Shown: positions 26,295 through 35,482, counted from the first letter of the stretch. The stretch is 64,000 bases of DNA from Kaistella faecalis (GCF_019195395.1 NZ_CP078067.1:1875783-1939782); one strand, 5' to 3'. The notes: a model not told the origin generated them from the letters alone. Numbers and translations: made by a program.

Positions 26295-26340
26295 TTGTAC
26301 AGAAAAGATAAATATGTATCTTTACATCGATACAAATATA
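26295..26340 (+). promoter_or_regulatory. XRE gene promoter overlapped by an inverted repeat (candidate operator)
   Basis: TTG at 26295-26297, a 19-base spacer and TATCTTTA at 26317-26324 match the Bacteroidota promoter. The 20-base inverted repeat TGTATC-N8-GATACA at 26315-26334 covers the -7 box. On the minus strand TATATTTG (26340-26333) could serve the HU-like gene. This would allow autoregulation by the adjacent XRE protein, but binding is inferred. The rest of the 26146-26392 gap shows nothing else. Confidence 0.6.
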
Positions 26341-26392
26341 ATAAAATGTTTTAAATAAAAAACATTTGTGTTGAAAAAAATACAAAATAATA

Positions 26393-27202
26393 ATGAAGCC
26401 ACCTGAAATAAATACATCAGAAGTAATAAAAAATATACGTTCCGAACTGGGGATGACACAGAATGAATTCGCTACGGCTATGAATATCAGTAGAAGTGCG
26501 GTAACACAGTTGGAAAATGGAAATACTAAACCCAGTTTTGCGCTGATGACAACCCTGGTAGAAGATTTCGGAATCGATATGAATGTTTTTTTTAACAGCG
26601 AAGCTAAAGTTGGTGAAAAACAGCAAGTTACGGAAAAAGAAATAGAGCGGAAAGTTAAAAAAATTGAAAGTTTCCACAGCAGGTACTATGGCATGTCGTA
26701 TAATGCTTTGCTTTATGATAAGCTCATAGAGTCGGTTGCTTCATCATATTCCAATAAAGAAGAAGGGAAAGCCTTGATTGGCTTATATAAAATATACCAG
26801 TTTGTTCGGGCTTATACTGATATGTTTGAGGCAGATATCCTGGATCCGCTGAAGCGTCATATCCATACGGTGCGGCAGATGAGAAAGGAAAAAGGAGATC
26901 GTAAAGAGTTTCTGGATGAAGAATTAAGGGAGAAATTTAATTCCGCGCAGTTGCAACTGGGTAGAATTATGAAAAATGCCTATCATTTTAATGAACATTA
27001 TGGTGATATTTTCAATAAATTTCTTGAAGATAATCAAGATATTCTTCGATCCGAATATGTGGTGAGTGATACAAGACTGCAGAAAATGATGCTCGCTTCG
27101 CAGGAGCGGTACCTTCGTGAATTTATTTTTCTTATTCGGTATGCGGATGATCTGGATCAGTTGGAAGAATATTACGAGGTAGAACACCTGTGGGAAGAAT
27201 AG
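26393..27202 (+). CDS. XRE-family transcriptional regulator
   Basis: A 269-residue protein. Residues 10-65 form a Cro/C1-type helix-turn-helix (IRSELGMTQNEFATAMNISR followed by SAVTQLENG). The long remainder is rich in Lys and Glu with helical character, with no recognised domain. It is probably a DNA-binding regulator of a nearby or unlinked target. Its own promoter overlaps an inverted repeat, which fits self-repression. A repeat block follows 3 bases after the stop codon. Confidence 0.8.
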   Translation: MKPPEINTSEVIKNIRSELGMTQNEFATAMNISRSAVTQLENGNTKPSFALMTTLVEDFGIDMNVFFNSEAKVGEKQQVTEKEIERKVKKIESFHSRYYGMSYNALLYDKLIESVASSYSNKEEGKALIGLYKIYQFVRAYTDMFEADILDPLKRHIHTVRQMRKEKGDRKEFLDEELREKFNSAQLQLGRIMKNAYHFNEHYGDIFNKFLEDNQDILRSEYVVSDTRLQKMMLASQERYLREFIFLIRYADDLDQLEEYYEVEHLWEE

Positions 27203-27205
27203 ACA

Positions 27206-27376
27206 GTCATTGCGGGAAGCAAAGCGACGAAGCAATCCTTAAGTGAAGGTTCCCATCGTCGAAAGGCGCGCTGTGTTCAACGGATTGCCACGCTCCACTT
27301 CGTTCCGCCCGCAATGACGAGTGTACTTTAATTAGGGTTCCGGGTCATTGCGAGGAGCGCAGCGACGAAGCAATCC
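27206..27376. repeat. GTCATTGCGA-type repeats left of the GIY-YIG gene
   Basis: Three units: 27206-27238 (GTCATTGCGGG to AAGCAATCC), 27282-27318 in reverse (GGATTGCC to CGCAATGAC) and 27344-27376 forward (GTCATTGCGAGG to AAGCAATCC). The segment 27268-27376, including the spacer GTACTTTAATTAGGGTTC, is repeated at 27703-27806. Confidence 0.85.
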
Positions 27377-27401
27377 TTAAGTAATAATTCAGTCATTCAA
27401 T

Positions 27402-27698
27402 ATGAAACAAGGCTACATTTACATCCTCACCAACAAGAACAACACGACCCTTTACGTGGGCGTAACTTCTCATCTTCCGGAACGGATAATGCAGCATCGG
27501 ACGAAGAAATACCCTAAAAGTTTTACTGCAAGATACGGCCTGCAAAAACTGGTGTACTGGGAGTCTTTCGCCAGTATTACGGAAGCAATTGCAAGAGAAA
27601 AGCAGTTAAAGGGCGGTTCTAGGCAGAAGAAAACTGATCTGATCAACGGGCTCAATCCGGAATGGAATGATTTGTATGATTCGCTGGATCGTGATTAG
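27402..27698 (+). CDS. Stand-alone GIY-YIG nuclease
   Basis: A 98-residue single-domain GIY-YIG protein. The YIYILTN strand (GIY position) near residue 5 and TLYVGVT (YIG position) near 17 are followed by the active-site Arg in LPERIMQHR and a Glu in AIAREKQLKGGSR near 64, then a KKTDLINGLNPEWNDLY end. Such proteins cut or nick DNA, though the substrates of stand-alone members are mostly unknown. It sits between direct copies of a GTCATTGCGA-type repeat, and the nearest repeat unit ends 25 bases before the start. Confidence 0.88.
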   Translation: MKQGYIYILTNKNNTTLYVGVTSHLPERIMQHRTKKYPKSFTARYGLQKLVYWESFASITEAIAREKQLKGGSRQKKTDLINGLNPEWNDLYDSLDRD

Positions 27699-27702
27699 AG
27701 TA

Positions 27703-27806
27703 CGCTGTGTTCAACAGATTGCCACGCTCCACTTCGTTCCGCTCGCAATGACGAACGTACTTTAATTAGGGTTCGGGTCATTGCGAGGAGCGCAGCGACG
27801 AAGCAA
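27703..27806. repeat. GTCATTGCGA-type repeat right of the GIY-YIG gene
   Basis: Direct copy of 27268-27376, with a reverse unit at 27716-27752 and a forward unit from 27777 to 27806. It starts 5 bases after the GIY-YIG stop codon, with only a handful of mismatches to the left copy. The forward unit ends AAGCAACGCG rather than AAGCAATCC. Confidence 0.85.
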
Positions 27807-27826
27807 CGCGTTGAACCCGCCCGCCC

Positions 27827-28810
27827 CTACTTAAACACCTCCATCACTTCCTCAACCGTCACCTTACCAAAGTAGTCGCTTAAATCGACGCTTTCGAGGA
27901 TGCTGCGCAGTTCCTCTTCCTCATGCTTATGTCCGATGAGCAGGTCTTCAAGCTCTTCAATCGGCTTGGGGGCGAAGAAGTCGCCGAAAATTTTAGCCTT
28001 TTCGATGGTTCCCTTAACGACATCGAGGTGGACTTCAATGAATCCTGCAGGCACCTTGATGGCTTTCTGAAAACTGTAATTCGGGGAAAAGCCGAAGTTC
28101 CAGTCCCAGGTCTCGTATTTTTCCTGCATCAGTTTTTCGATGCCGGCAATATTGTCTGTGGTGAGTTCATAGCGTTCCGCACCGGGATTGTTGCTGATGA
28201 TCTCGTCCGTCAGCAAATTTTTGAGTTGCTTCGTGGTCGTGCCTTCCGGAAGATAATGGATGAGGTTGGTCACCCGCGCGCGGTTGGATTTGGTGGCTTT
28301 GTCGATAAATTTCAGGGGATTGGCTTTCAGGGCATCGCCCAATACCTCCATTTCTGAGTTGAGCAGGATGGTGCCGTGCTGAATCATTTTCCCGTTTTTG
28401 GCAAGTTTCGCATTGCCACTGAACTTTTTTCCATCAACCAACAAATCATTACGCCCTTCGAGAACTGCCGGAACACCGAGACGGTTCAGCAACGAAAGTA
28501 CCGGTTGGGTAAACTGCGAGAAATCGCCAAAATCGTGATCTGCCAACAGGGTATGAAAAGAGAAGTTGAGGTTCCCCAGATCGTGGTACACCGCACCGCC
28601 ACCCGACATTCTTCTGACCACCTTAATCTCCTTTTCCTGTACATAATCCAGATTGATTTCAGCCAGGGTATTCTGAAATTTCCCTACAATGATCGAGGGC
28701 GCATTCACATACAGCAGGAAAATATCCTCCGTCGGAAAACGACCGAGCAGATACTCTTCGGAAGCAATATTAAAATACGCGTTGGTAGAAGGCGAGTCGA
28801 TGATAAGCAT
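27827..28810 (-). CDS. lplA: Lipoate-protein ligase A
   Basis: A 327-residue cytoplasmic enzyme that attaches lipoate to the E2 subunits of 2-oxoacid dehydrogenases and to GcvH. The signature RRMSGGGAVYHDLGNLNFSF is near residues 68-87, with the catalytic lysine in GKKFSGNAKL near 130 and a C-terminal accessory domain. It faces the repeat block and is unrelated to the polysaccharide genes. A -7 box lies just upstream (28832-28825). Confidence 0.9.
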   Translation of the reverse strand: MLIIDSPSTNAYFNIASEEYLLGRFPTEDIFLLYVNAPSIIVGKFQNTLAEINLDYVQEKEIKVVRRMSGGGAVYHDLGNLNFSFHTLLADHDFGDFSQFTQPVLSLLNRLGVPAVLEGRNDLLVDGKKFSGNAKLAKNGKMIQHGTILLNSEMEVLGDALKANPLKFIDKATKSNRARVTNLIHYLPEGTTTKQLKNLLTDEIISNNPGAERYELTTDNIAGIEKLMQEKYETWDWNFGFSPNYSFQKAIKVPAGFIEVHLDVVKGTIEKAKIFGDFFAPKPIEELEDLLIGHKHEEEELRSILESVDLSDYFGKVTVEEVMEVFK

Positions 28811-28824
28811 AGGAAATTTTTTTG

Positions 28825-28832
28825 CAAAAATA
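28825..28832 (-). promoter_or_regulatory. Possible -7 box of lplA
   Basis: CAAAAATA on the plus strand is TATTTTTG on the minus strand, 15 bases before the lplA start. No -33 element was found. Confidence 0.4.
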
Positions 28833-28983
28833 GGGAAAAATGTTGGGTGATATAAGAGGAGGATGGAAGAGGGGTGCTGGGTAATAACAGAGAATGGAGC
28901 TGTTTCTCGTAAACACAGCCTATTGAATTATGTGCGCCATAAAAAAGAGTTAAAACACGGTAGCTAAGATTAATTAAATTGCA

Positions 28984-28991
28984 TATATTTG
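28984..28991 (+). promoter_or_regulatory. Possible -7 box of the first T9SS cargo gene
   Basis: TATATTTG, 37 bases before the ATG at 29028; no TTG at the usual distance. Confidence 0.45.
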
Positions 28992-29027
28992 CATGTTAAC
29001 CTAAGTATCACGCTTAAAATAACTTAC

Positions 29028-31601
29028 ATGATGAAAAAAATACTTATTCTTTTATTTTATACCTACTTCTGTACCGCTTACGCTCAGAATATCGGGGATT
29101 ACCAGTCTAAAGGTACTGGAAATTGGAATGACTATAATACTTGGGAGGTATATAACGGCACAACATGGGTGGCTGTTACAAGTGGATACCCCGGAAAGTC
29201 TACTGCTCCGATAGGAACCATACCCGCTGGAAATGCAACAGCTGCCGTGACGATTCAACCCTGTCATGAGGTGACGATGAACACAGGAGCTAAACGAAAT
29301 AAAGTTAACTCCTATGTCAACATTCAGAAGCTGACAGTTAAGGGCCGCATGAAATTAATTGAAAATAATGATGTTGTTTTTGGAGATGATTTGCAAGAAG
29401 TTATAATAGATGGTGGTTCCATTTTTTGGTCAAGTAATCCTACAAATTTATATTTACCACAAAATTGTCTAATAACTTTACTAAATTTAAACTCTACTGC
29501 TTGTTCTTTTCCAAAAGGTTTACAGCCCATAGCTAATTGTACAGGTTCGCAGAATTTATATATTGGTGGAACCAAACCCTATAGTTCCTGTAATGGTGAA
29601 GGTAATAATACAGGAGGTACCTTTGAAGATGTCAATGAAGCAGGCGGAACTAACTTTGCTGCCTTACCCTTGACTAATCCATCTGCCGTTTGTCTTAGTG
29701 ATAATAAGCCCATACAATTTAGTGGTTCCATTATAAAATATATACCGGGAGCTGTTGGAACTTTAACATATAAGTGGGAACTTATTAGGGCTCCATCCGG
29801 ATACTTCTTTCCGCCAAAATTTTCTCAGTCTGTAAATATTGGAACTTTAACTGCGCCTGGGGATTATGAATTTAAATTAACTGTTACGTCAACTTCGCTA
29901 AATGTTTCAAATGAAAAGAAATTTGTAATTTCAGTAGATGGTACTACATCTTATAATGGAGTGCTTTGGGATAATGGGATACCTTCAGAAGGAAACCACC
30001 GCCATGCGGTGATCAACAGTCCCTATGTAACAGCGGACCAAGGAGCATTCTCTGCCTGCAGCTGTACGGTAAACGCCGGGCAGAAATTAACGGTCTCCGC
30101 TGATACGACGGTGAATTTGGTAGGAAAACTTACCAATAACGGCACTGCAGAGAATGTAGTCATTGAATCCGACGGAAACTTAATCCAGAAACTGAATGTT
30201 TCGAACACCGATGCTGTGACGGTACAGCGTTATGTGACGGATATGGATAATGTTCTGGCAACGCAGATGGATTATATTTACTGGAGTGCTCCGGTAAGCG
30301 GCCAGAAACTCAGGGGAACTGCTGCGGAAGGCGGTTTCTCCCCCGGAACGCCAACAAACCGTTTCTTCGAATACAATGAATCGAATGATTATTTCGTTTC
30401 AACCTCAGATGTCACTTTTAAGGCGGGCAAAGGTTATGCAATCCGGGCAGAAGACGGGTTTGACAATGGTTATAATAAAACCTATGAGTTCAAAGGGGTA
30501 CCGAATAACGGGGATGTGCCGATTTTAATAAAACGGTCGGTCAATACAGGCGTTGGCGGAACCGTCATCCATGGGTATAATCTGGTCGGGAATCCTTATC
30601 CTTCCAATATTGATTTCGATGTTCTGTATGCGAACAACTCCGGATTGATTTACAATACGGCATGGTTCTGGAACAATACGTATTACACCCCCAACCAACA
30701 GGGAAGCAGCTACAGCGGCAACAATTACGCAGTTTACAACGGTACCGGCGGGAATAACGCTCCGAGTACTGGAGGTACGGCGGCTGCGTCCAGTATTATT
30801 AAAGCAGGTCAGGGATTTCTGGTTCAGGTGAGAACTGCTCCCGGAACTTCAGGGAATCTGAATTTTAAAAACAGCTATAACGGTCAAAACCTGAGGGTAA
30901 GTACGGGCGGAGCTTTTTATCAGAAAGGAGGTGGAGAGAAAAACCGCTTCTGGCTGAATCTGGTTTCACCCAACGGCATTGCCAACAGCCAGCTTATCGG
31001 TTATGTTGAGGGGGCCACCTACGGCTACGAGCAGGATTACGATGCGGAAATTTTGGAACTCAGTTCCGACATTTTCTATTCCCAGTCGGGTGACCGGAAG
31101 CTCCTTATTCAGGGTAAAGGCGCTTTTACCGATAGCGATAAAGTTTTGCTCGGGGCCAATTTCTTCAGTGAAGGCTCTTACATGATCACCTTGCAGCAGG
31201 CGGAAGGAATTTTTGCGGGAGATCAGGAAATCTGGCTGAAAGATCATGAAACGGGTAGCACGGTGAATCTCAGCAAAGAGAAGAATTACAGGTTTAAAGC
31301 GAAAAAAGGCGAAAGCAGCGGCCGTTTTGAAATCCTCTATCAGAATTTAGGGTCTGTTGTAGCTCCGCAGGAGAGTCCGCGTGAAAGCCTCACGGTTTAT
31401 AAGGACGGAGATCATTTTGTTGTAAAAGCCACGGAACAAATTAGTTCGGTAGAAATTTACGATGCTGCAGGCAAACTGCTGTCGCGCACGGAGTCCTCCA
31501 TGAGCCAGGCTAGGGTCAATGCCGCTCAGCTGAACCCGGGAGTCTATATCCTGAGGATTACTCATAACGGTAAAGTAAGTACCAGGAAAATACTTAAGTA
31601 A
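29028..31601 (+). CDS. T9SS cargo protein 1 with type A sorting domain
   Basis: An 857-residue secreted protein from the tandem ATG at 29028 (an in-frame ATG at 28989 lies upstream of the probable signal peptide). Signal peptide MMKKILILLFYTYFCTAYAQ. The N-terminal 350 residues are AT-rich in coding and unlike the other cargos. From about residue 379 it carries the module shared by all five proteins of the array, with WSAPVSGQKLRG, NRFFEYNESNDYF, GYNLVGNPYPSN, QGSSYSGNNYAVYNGTGG, GYVEGATYGYEQDYDAEI and LIQGKGAF. It ends with a type A sorting tail (LNPGVYILRI ... KILK). It is predicted to be exported and surface-attached by T9SS. Confidence 0.85.
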   Translation: MMKKILILLFYTYFCTAYAQNIGDYQSKGTGNWNDYNTWEVYNGTTWVAVTSGYPGKSTAPIGTIPAGNATAAVTIQPCHEVTMNTGAKRNKVNSYVNIQKLTVKGRMKLIENNDVVFGDDLQEVIIDGGSIFWSSNPTNLYLPQNCLITLLNLNSTACSFPKGLQPIANCTGSQNLYIGGTKPYSSCNGEGNNTGGTFEDVNEAGGTNFAALPLTNPSAVCLSDNKPIQFSGSIIKYIPGAVGTLTYKWELIRAPSGYFFPPKFSQSVNIGTLTAPGDYEFKLTVTSTSLNVSNEKKFVISVDGTTSYNGVLWDNGIPSEGNHRHAVINSPYVTADQGAFSACSCTVNAGQKLTVSADTTVNLVGKLTNNGTAENVVIESDGNLIQKLNVSNTDAVTVQRYVTDMDNVLATQMDYIYWSAPVSGQKLRGTAAEGGFSPGTPTNRFFEYNESNDYFVSTSDVTFKAGKGYAIRAEDGFDNGYNKTYEFKGVPNNGDVPILIKRSVNTGVGGTVIHGYNLVGNPYPSNIDFDVLYANNSGLIYNTAWFWNNTYYTPNQQGSSYSGNNYAVYNGTGGNNAPSTGGTAAASSIIKAGQGFLVQVRTAPGTSGNLNFKNSYNGQNLRVSTGGAFYQKGGGEKNRFWLNLVSPNGIANSQLIGYVEGATYGYEQDYDAEILELSSDIFYSQSGDRKLLIQGKGAFTDSDKVLLGANFFSEGSYMITLQQAEGIFAGDQEIWLKDHETGSTVNLSKEKNYRFKAKKGESSGRFEILYQNLGSVVAPQESPRESLTVYKDGDHFVVKATEQISSVEIYDAAGKLLSRTESSMSQARVNAAQLNPGVYILRITHNGKVSTRKILK

Positions 31602-31621
31602 AACCTACTCAATATAATCAA

Positions 31622-31655
31622 CCTCAGACCTTCGCGGTCTGGGGTTTTGTTTTTC
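31622..31655 (+). terminator. Terminator of T9SS cargo gene 1
   Basis: CCTCAGACC and GGTCTGGGG pair around TTCGC, followed by a T-rich tract. Confidence 0.85.
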
Positions 31656-31701
31656 TTTTTGTACCGGTCGGCTCTTCAATACATCTGGTTTTTGAGTATA
31701 G

Positions 31702-31890
31702 AGTGAATTCCATGGCTCCACTTTAAAGCCGCTGGCGGAAATGTCAGGAAAGTGTGATATTTTATACAGCCGTGAAATCATCATGAAGACACCGGGTTCT
31801 CGTCAGTCTTTAAACAGTGGAATTTATTTCCTAAAAATCAAACATAACAGACGCATGACGGTGAATAAGACAGAAGACGTAAAACGGTGA
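31702..31890 (+). pseudogene. Decayed 3' end of a sixth T9SS cargo gene
   Basis: A 62-codon open stretch without a start reads LAEMSGKCDILYSREIIMKT and then SRQSLNSGIYFLKIKHN before a basic tail. It matches the sorting tail of the neighbours (DASGRL...LNSGVYILKINQDG) in order and spacing. The conserved KKILK end is lost. It is followed by a terminator-like hairpin at 31901-31931, as after the intact cargo genes. The upstream part is missing, so this is probably the remnant left by deletion within the array. Confidence 0.65.
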
Positions 31891-31900
31891 TCATGCAGTC

Positions 31901-31931
31901 GTCCCAAAGCGTCTTGAGACGGGGACTTTTT
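31901..31931 (+). terminator. Terminator-like hairpin after the pseudogene
   Basis: GTCCC pairs with GGGAC, enclosing a second hairpin GTCT-TG-AGAC, and TTTTT follows. Confidence 0.5.
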
Positions 31932-32064
31932 ATACATGGCTTTGCTTTTGCGCACGCACCGGCAGCTGCCGTTTTAGCCCTATCTGTACCTGTTTGGTCA
32001 TGGTTTTTCCGGTTTTACTTTTACACTAAACGCATATTGGTCACCATCATCGCCCGGACAACAA

Positions 32065-32095
32065 TTGCCCAAGCAAACAAAAAAGCCTATTTTTG
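32065..32095 (+). promoter_or_regulatory. Promoter of T9SS cargo gene 2
   Basis: TTG at 32065-32067, a 20-base spacer and TATTTTTG at 32088-32095. It places the true start downstream, at 32167. Confidence 0.6.
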
Positions 32096-32166
32096 CTATA
32101 TCCTGCATTTTTAAGGTTGTTACGGTCTATATCATGCGGCATTATTTTTTAACACAATTTTATCCT

Positions 32167-35100
32167 ATGAAAAAACATTTACTTCCTTTAAGAAACATTT
32201 TCCCGCTGCTGCTTTTACTGCTGATGTCTGCGGGTTTGACCGGACAGACTACGTTAGTAAATTTTCCATTTACAAACAGTTTATCACCAGATACTGTGAA
32301 TATGACTTCTACCCCTACCTTGTCATATTCTAACCCGCCAGTACAGTATTACAATGAGATGTTAGAATATAAAGCAGTTGGACATTTTGTAGAAATTTCT
32401 GCTGATCTTTCAGGTAGATCAGGTGTTTCAGTATCTTTTTATGGAATTGCAGACTTATCACGTTTCTCACTTGCTGCGCAAGTTAGGGTAGAAACTAATA
32501 CAGGTGCAGGTTCACAGTTTGTGGAGAGTGATACTTTTACGATTACTGAGACCGGAAGAACTTTTTCTGTATTATTACCAGCTGCAGCGATGAAATCCGA
32601 TCTTAAGGTAAGGTTAACAGTTGATAATGGATTATGGGGAAATGATAAAGTCCGTATCGATAATCTGAGATTAGTCTCCGGTTCACCCAGTATAAGAATA
32701 TCTTCAGATACCAATGTCTATATACCCCATCTTTCTCCTGCTTCACTGGCGCTTAATACAGATTTTGGAACAAGGCAGACTGCTGACGCAGCGCTCACCA
32801 GAACTTTTCGTGTTAGGAATTATTTAGGGGAACCAAATTCAATATTAAATATTTCAAATATACTTGTTTCCGGAGCAAATCCGGGGGACTTTACCGTTAC
32901 TCCAAATTCGTTGTCAAATATAGCGGTTACAACCAGTACAAATGGTAATACTACCACTTATAAGACGTTTAATATCAGTTTTTTACCACTGGCTGACGGA
33001 TTGCGGACCGCAGAAATTACGGTCTATTCTAATGCTGCTCTTAGCCCCTATACTTTTACGGTTGTTGGAACGGGAGCAAGTTGCACACTGGTCGCAGGTA
33101 CTTTTGCTCAAAATACAATTGCACCTGGACAGCAGTCCCTTTTGGGTGATTATAATGCTTCAGTAGATCTAATCGGTGGCGCAGCAAATCCAGCAAATTC
33201 TAATACGCTCAATACCCGTCTTTATCCAAATGGTGATCTTTATTCAAGTGCGTCTACATCCTGGTATGTTAGAAATGCAACAAAAACAGTAGAATTTGGG
33301 GGGGCAAGTGGCTTAGATATAAGCAATCAGAAGAATGTTAGCATCACTTTTAAAGTAGCTGCGTTCACCACGACAGATGGAAATTGGGGAGTACTAAATA
33401 GTGATAATGGCTTAAATAATGAATCATCTGTTACCTTGTCTGTTCAAAATCCCGATAACAGTTGGTCGACGGAAATGAAACTAAATGGATCCGCAAATTC
33501 AATAACATATTTACGCTATAATTTTTCAGATAGTGGAATTTTTTCCAGTACTTTCACCGGAGCTAATCCGACGGTATCACAAAGTAATACACCATCAACG
33601 AAATACAGTAATATTACGCTCAATATTCCTGCTTCTGCCAATATTTCCAACTTAAAGTTTAGGATCACTGCAAATACAAACGGAAATAACAGGTTATGGC
33701 TCATTGATGATGTAAAGATACTTACCAGCAACTCAGTGTATAAAACTTTTACCACTGCTAATGTTTGGTCTCCCTCCGCACCTACCCAGTATGAGAAAGC
33801 GGTAATTGAAGGAAGTTATCTGCATTCGGGGAATGTTTCAATTTGTGAATGTGAAGTGATGGAGGGCGGATTACTTACAATACCTGAAAACACTTCGGTC
33901 ACGGTAAGGGGTAAAGTTATCAACCACGGAAACGGTGACAATTTTATAGTTCAAACCGGCGGTAACCTCATCCAGATTGAAGATGAAGCCGTTAACACCG
34001 GTAGTATTACCGCTGAAAGAGAAGTAAAGGATATGGACAATGTGCTTACAGGTGCCAACGCTCAAATGGATTATGTGTACTGGAGTGCTCCGGTAGCCGG
34101 ACAAAAACTGAGGGGCACCGCAGCAGAGGGTGGTTTTTCACCAGGTACGGTCTCCAACCGATTCTTTCAGTACAATGAAGTGAATGATTATTTCGTTTCA
34201 ACCCCGGATGTGGCCTTTAAACCAGGAAAGGGATATGCCATCCAGGCAGAAACATCTGCCGGCTATACACCCAATCCGGTGGGCTATACCAAGACTTATA
34301 AATTCAAAGGGGTTCCCAATAACGGCGTAATCCCGGTTGATGTGCAGCGTTCCCCGAACAGCGGAACTGTGGAACATGGCTATAACCTGATCGGAAACCC
34401 GTATCCGAGTAACATGTCTTTTCCTCAGTTTCAGGCCCTGAACAGTTCGGTGATTCATAACACCGCCTGGTTCTGGACCAACAATAATTTTGAGTATTAC
34501 CAGGCCGGATCCAGCTATTCGCAGAATAATTATGCGGTGTGGAACGGAACAGGAGGGGTACAAGCAACAGCAGCGGCTGACAGTAACCCATCAAATCCCA
34601 ACAATAATACAACAGTTCCCACGGGAATCGTTGCGGTAGGTCAGGCGTTTATCGTTCAGGTGAAAACTCCGGGGATGAATCAACAATTGAAATTCCAGAA
34701 CAGAAACGGTACAACCCCTATACGCGTCAATACTGCGGGCACGTTCTTTAATAAAGGCAGTGAGGAAAAAGACCGCTTCTGGGTGAAGCTGATTTCGCCA
34801 GATGATTTGGTCAACAGCCAGCTGATCGGTTATATCGACGGGGCAACCCACGGTTACGAGCAGGATTACGATGCTGAAATCATGTCGATGACTTCCGATG
34901 TCTTTTATTCCCTTCTTGAAAACCGCAAACTGCAGATCCAGGGGAAAGGAGCGTTTGAAACCACCGACAAGGTGCAGCTGGGTGCGAATATCTTTAAAAA
35001 CGGAACCTATACCATCGCCCTCGAAAACCCTGAAGGCAGATTCGGTACAGGGCAGAAGATTTACTTAAAAGACCACCTGCTGAACAGATGGATTGACCTT

Positions 35101-35427
35101 ACTTCCCAATCTTACACCTTCGAGGCCACCAAAGGGATTACCGAAGGCCGTTTCGAGATTGTGTATGAGGCACCGACGGTTCTTGCGACCGACAGTGTGA
35201 TAAAAGATGAGCTTCAGGTGTATCGCGATAGCGGGGCTTTTGTGGTGAAAGCGAATTCTAAAAAAATTACCATGCTGGAAGTGTATGATGCCAGCGGCCG
35301 GTTAGTTTATACCGCAAGACCGAACGATACCAAAGTGGTGATTGATGGAGACCGTCTGAACAGCGGTGTCTATATTCTTAAAATTAATCAGGACGGTGTT
35401 GTTACAGGAAAGAAAATCCTGAAATAG
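32167..35427 (+). CDS. T9SS cargo protein 2 with type A sorting domain
   Basis: About 1086 residues from the ATG at 32167 (MKKHLLPLRNIFPLLLLLLM, a signal peptide); an open frame 34 codons longer would start inside the promoter. The N-terminal half (to about residue 590) has two beta-rich segments with SGRSGVSVSFYGIADLSRFS and NLRLVSG-type jelly-roll signatures. From about residue 595 the shared array module follows (YWSAPVAGQKLRGTAAEGG, GYNLIGNPYPSN, SQLIGYIDGATHGYEQDYDA), ending LNSGVYILKINQ ... KKILK. It is predicted to be surface-attached by T9SS. Function probably adhesive or structural, which is inferred only. Confidence 0.85.
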   Translation: MKKHLLPLRNIFPLLLLLLMSAGLTGQTTLVNFPFTNSLSPDTVNMTSTPTLSYSNPPVQYYNEMLEYKAVGHFVEISADLSGRSGVSVSFYGIADLSRFSLAAQVRVETNTGAGSQFVESDTFTITETGRTFSVLLPAAAMKSDLKVRLTVDNGLWGNDKVRIDNLRLVSGSPSIRISSDTNVYIPHLSPASLALNTDFGTRQTADAALTRTFRVRNYLGEPNSILNISNILVSGANPGDFTVTPNSLSNIAVTTSTNGNTTTYKTFNISFLPLADGLRTAEITVYSNAALSPYTFTVVGTGASCTLVAGTFAQNTIAPGQQSLLGDYNASVDLIGGAANPANSNTLNTRLYPNGDLYSSASTSWYVRNATKTVEFGGASGLDISNQKNVSITFKVAAFTTTDGNWGVLNSDNGLNNESSVTLSVQNPDNSWSTEMKLNGSANSITYLRYNFSDSGIFSSTFTGANPTVSQSNTPSTKYSNITLNIPASANISNLKFRITANTNGNNRLWLIDDVKILTSNSVYKTFTTANVWSPSAPTQYEKAVIEGSYLHSGNVSICECEVMEGGLLTIPENTSVTVRGKVINHGNGDNFIVQTGGNLIQIEDEAVNTGSITAEREVKDMDNVLTGANAQMDYVYWSAPVAGQKLRGTAAEGGFSPGTVSNRFFQYNEVNDYFVSTPDVAFKPGKGYAIQAETSAGYTPNPVGYTKTYKFKGVPNNGVIPVDVQRSPNSGTVEHGYNLIGNPYPSNMSFPQFQALNSSVIHNTAWFWTNNNFEYYQAGSSYSQNNYAVWNGTGGVQATAAADSNPSNPNNNTTVPTGIVAVGQAFIVQVKTPGMNQQLKFQNRNGTTPIRVNTAGTFFNKGSEEKDRFWVKLISPDDLVNSQLIGYIDGATHGYEQDYDAEIMSMTSDVFYSLLENRKLQIQGKGAFETTDKVQLGANIFKNGTYTIALENPEGRFGTGQKIYLKDHLLNRWIDLTSQSYTFEATKGITEGRFEIVYEAPTVLATDSVIKDELQVYRDSGAFVVKANSKKITMLEVYDASGRLVYTARPNDTKVVIDGDRLNSGVYILKINQDGVVTGKKILK

Positions 35428-35450
35428 ACATTTTTTTTCAAGCTATAGAA

Positions 35451-35482
35451 AATCCCAAACTTAGAAGGTTTGGGATTTTTTG
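35451..35482 (+). terminator. Terminator of T9SS cargo gene 2
   Basis: AATCCCAAAC pairs with GTTTGGGATT around TTAGAAG, with a T tract after. Confidence 0.85.
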
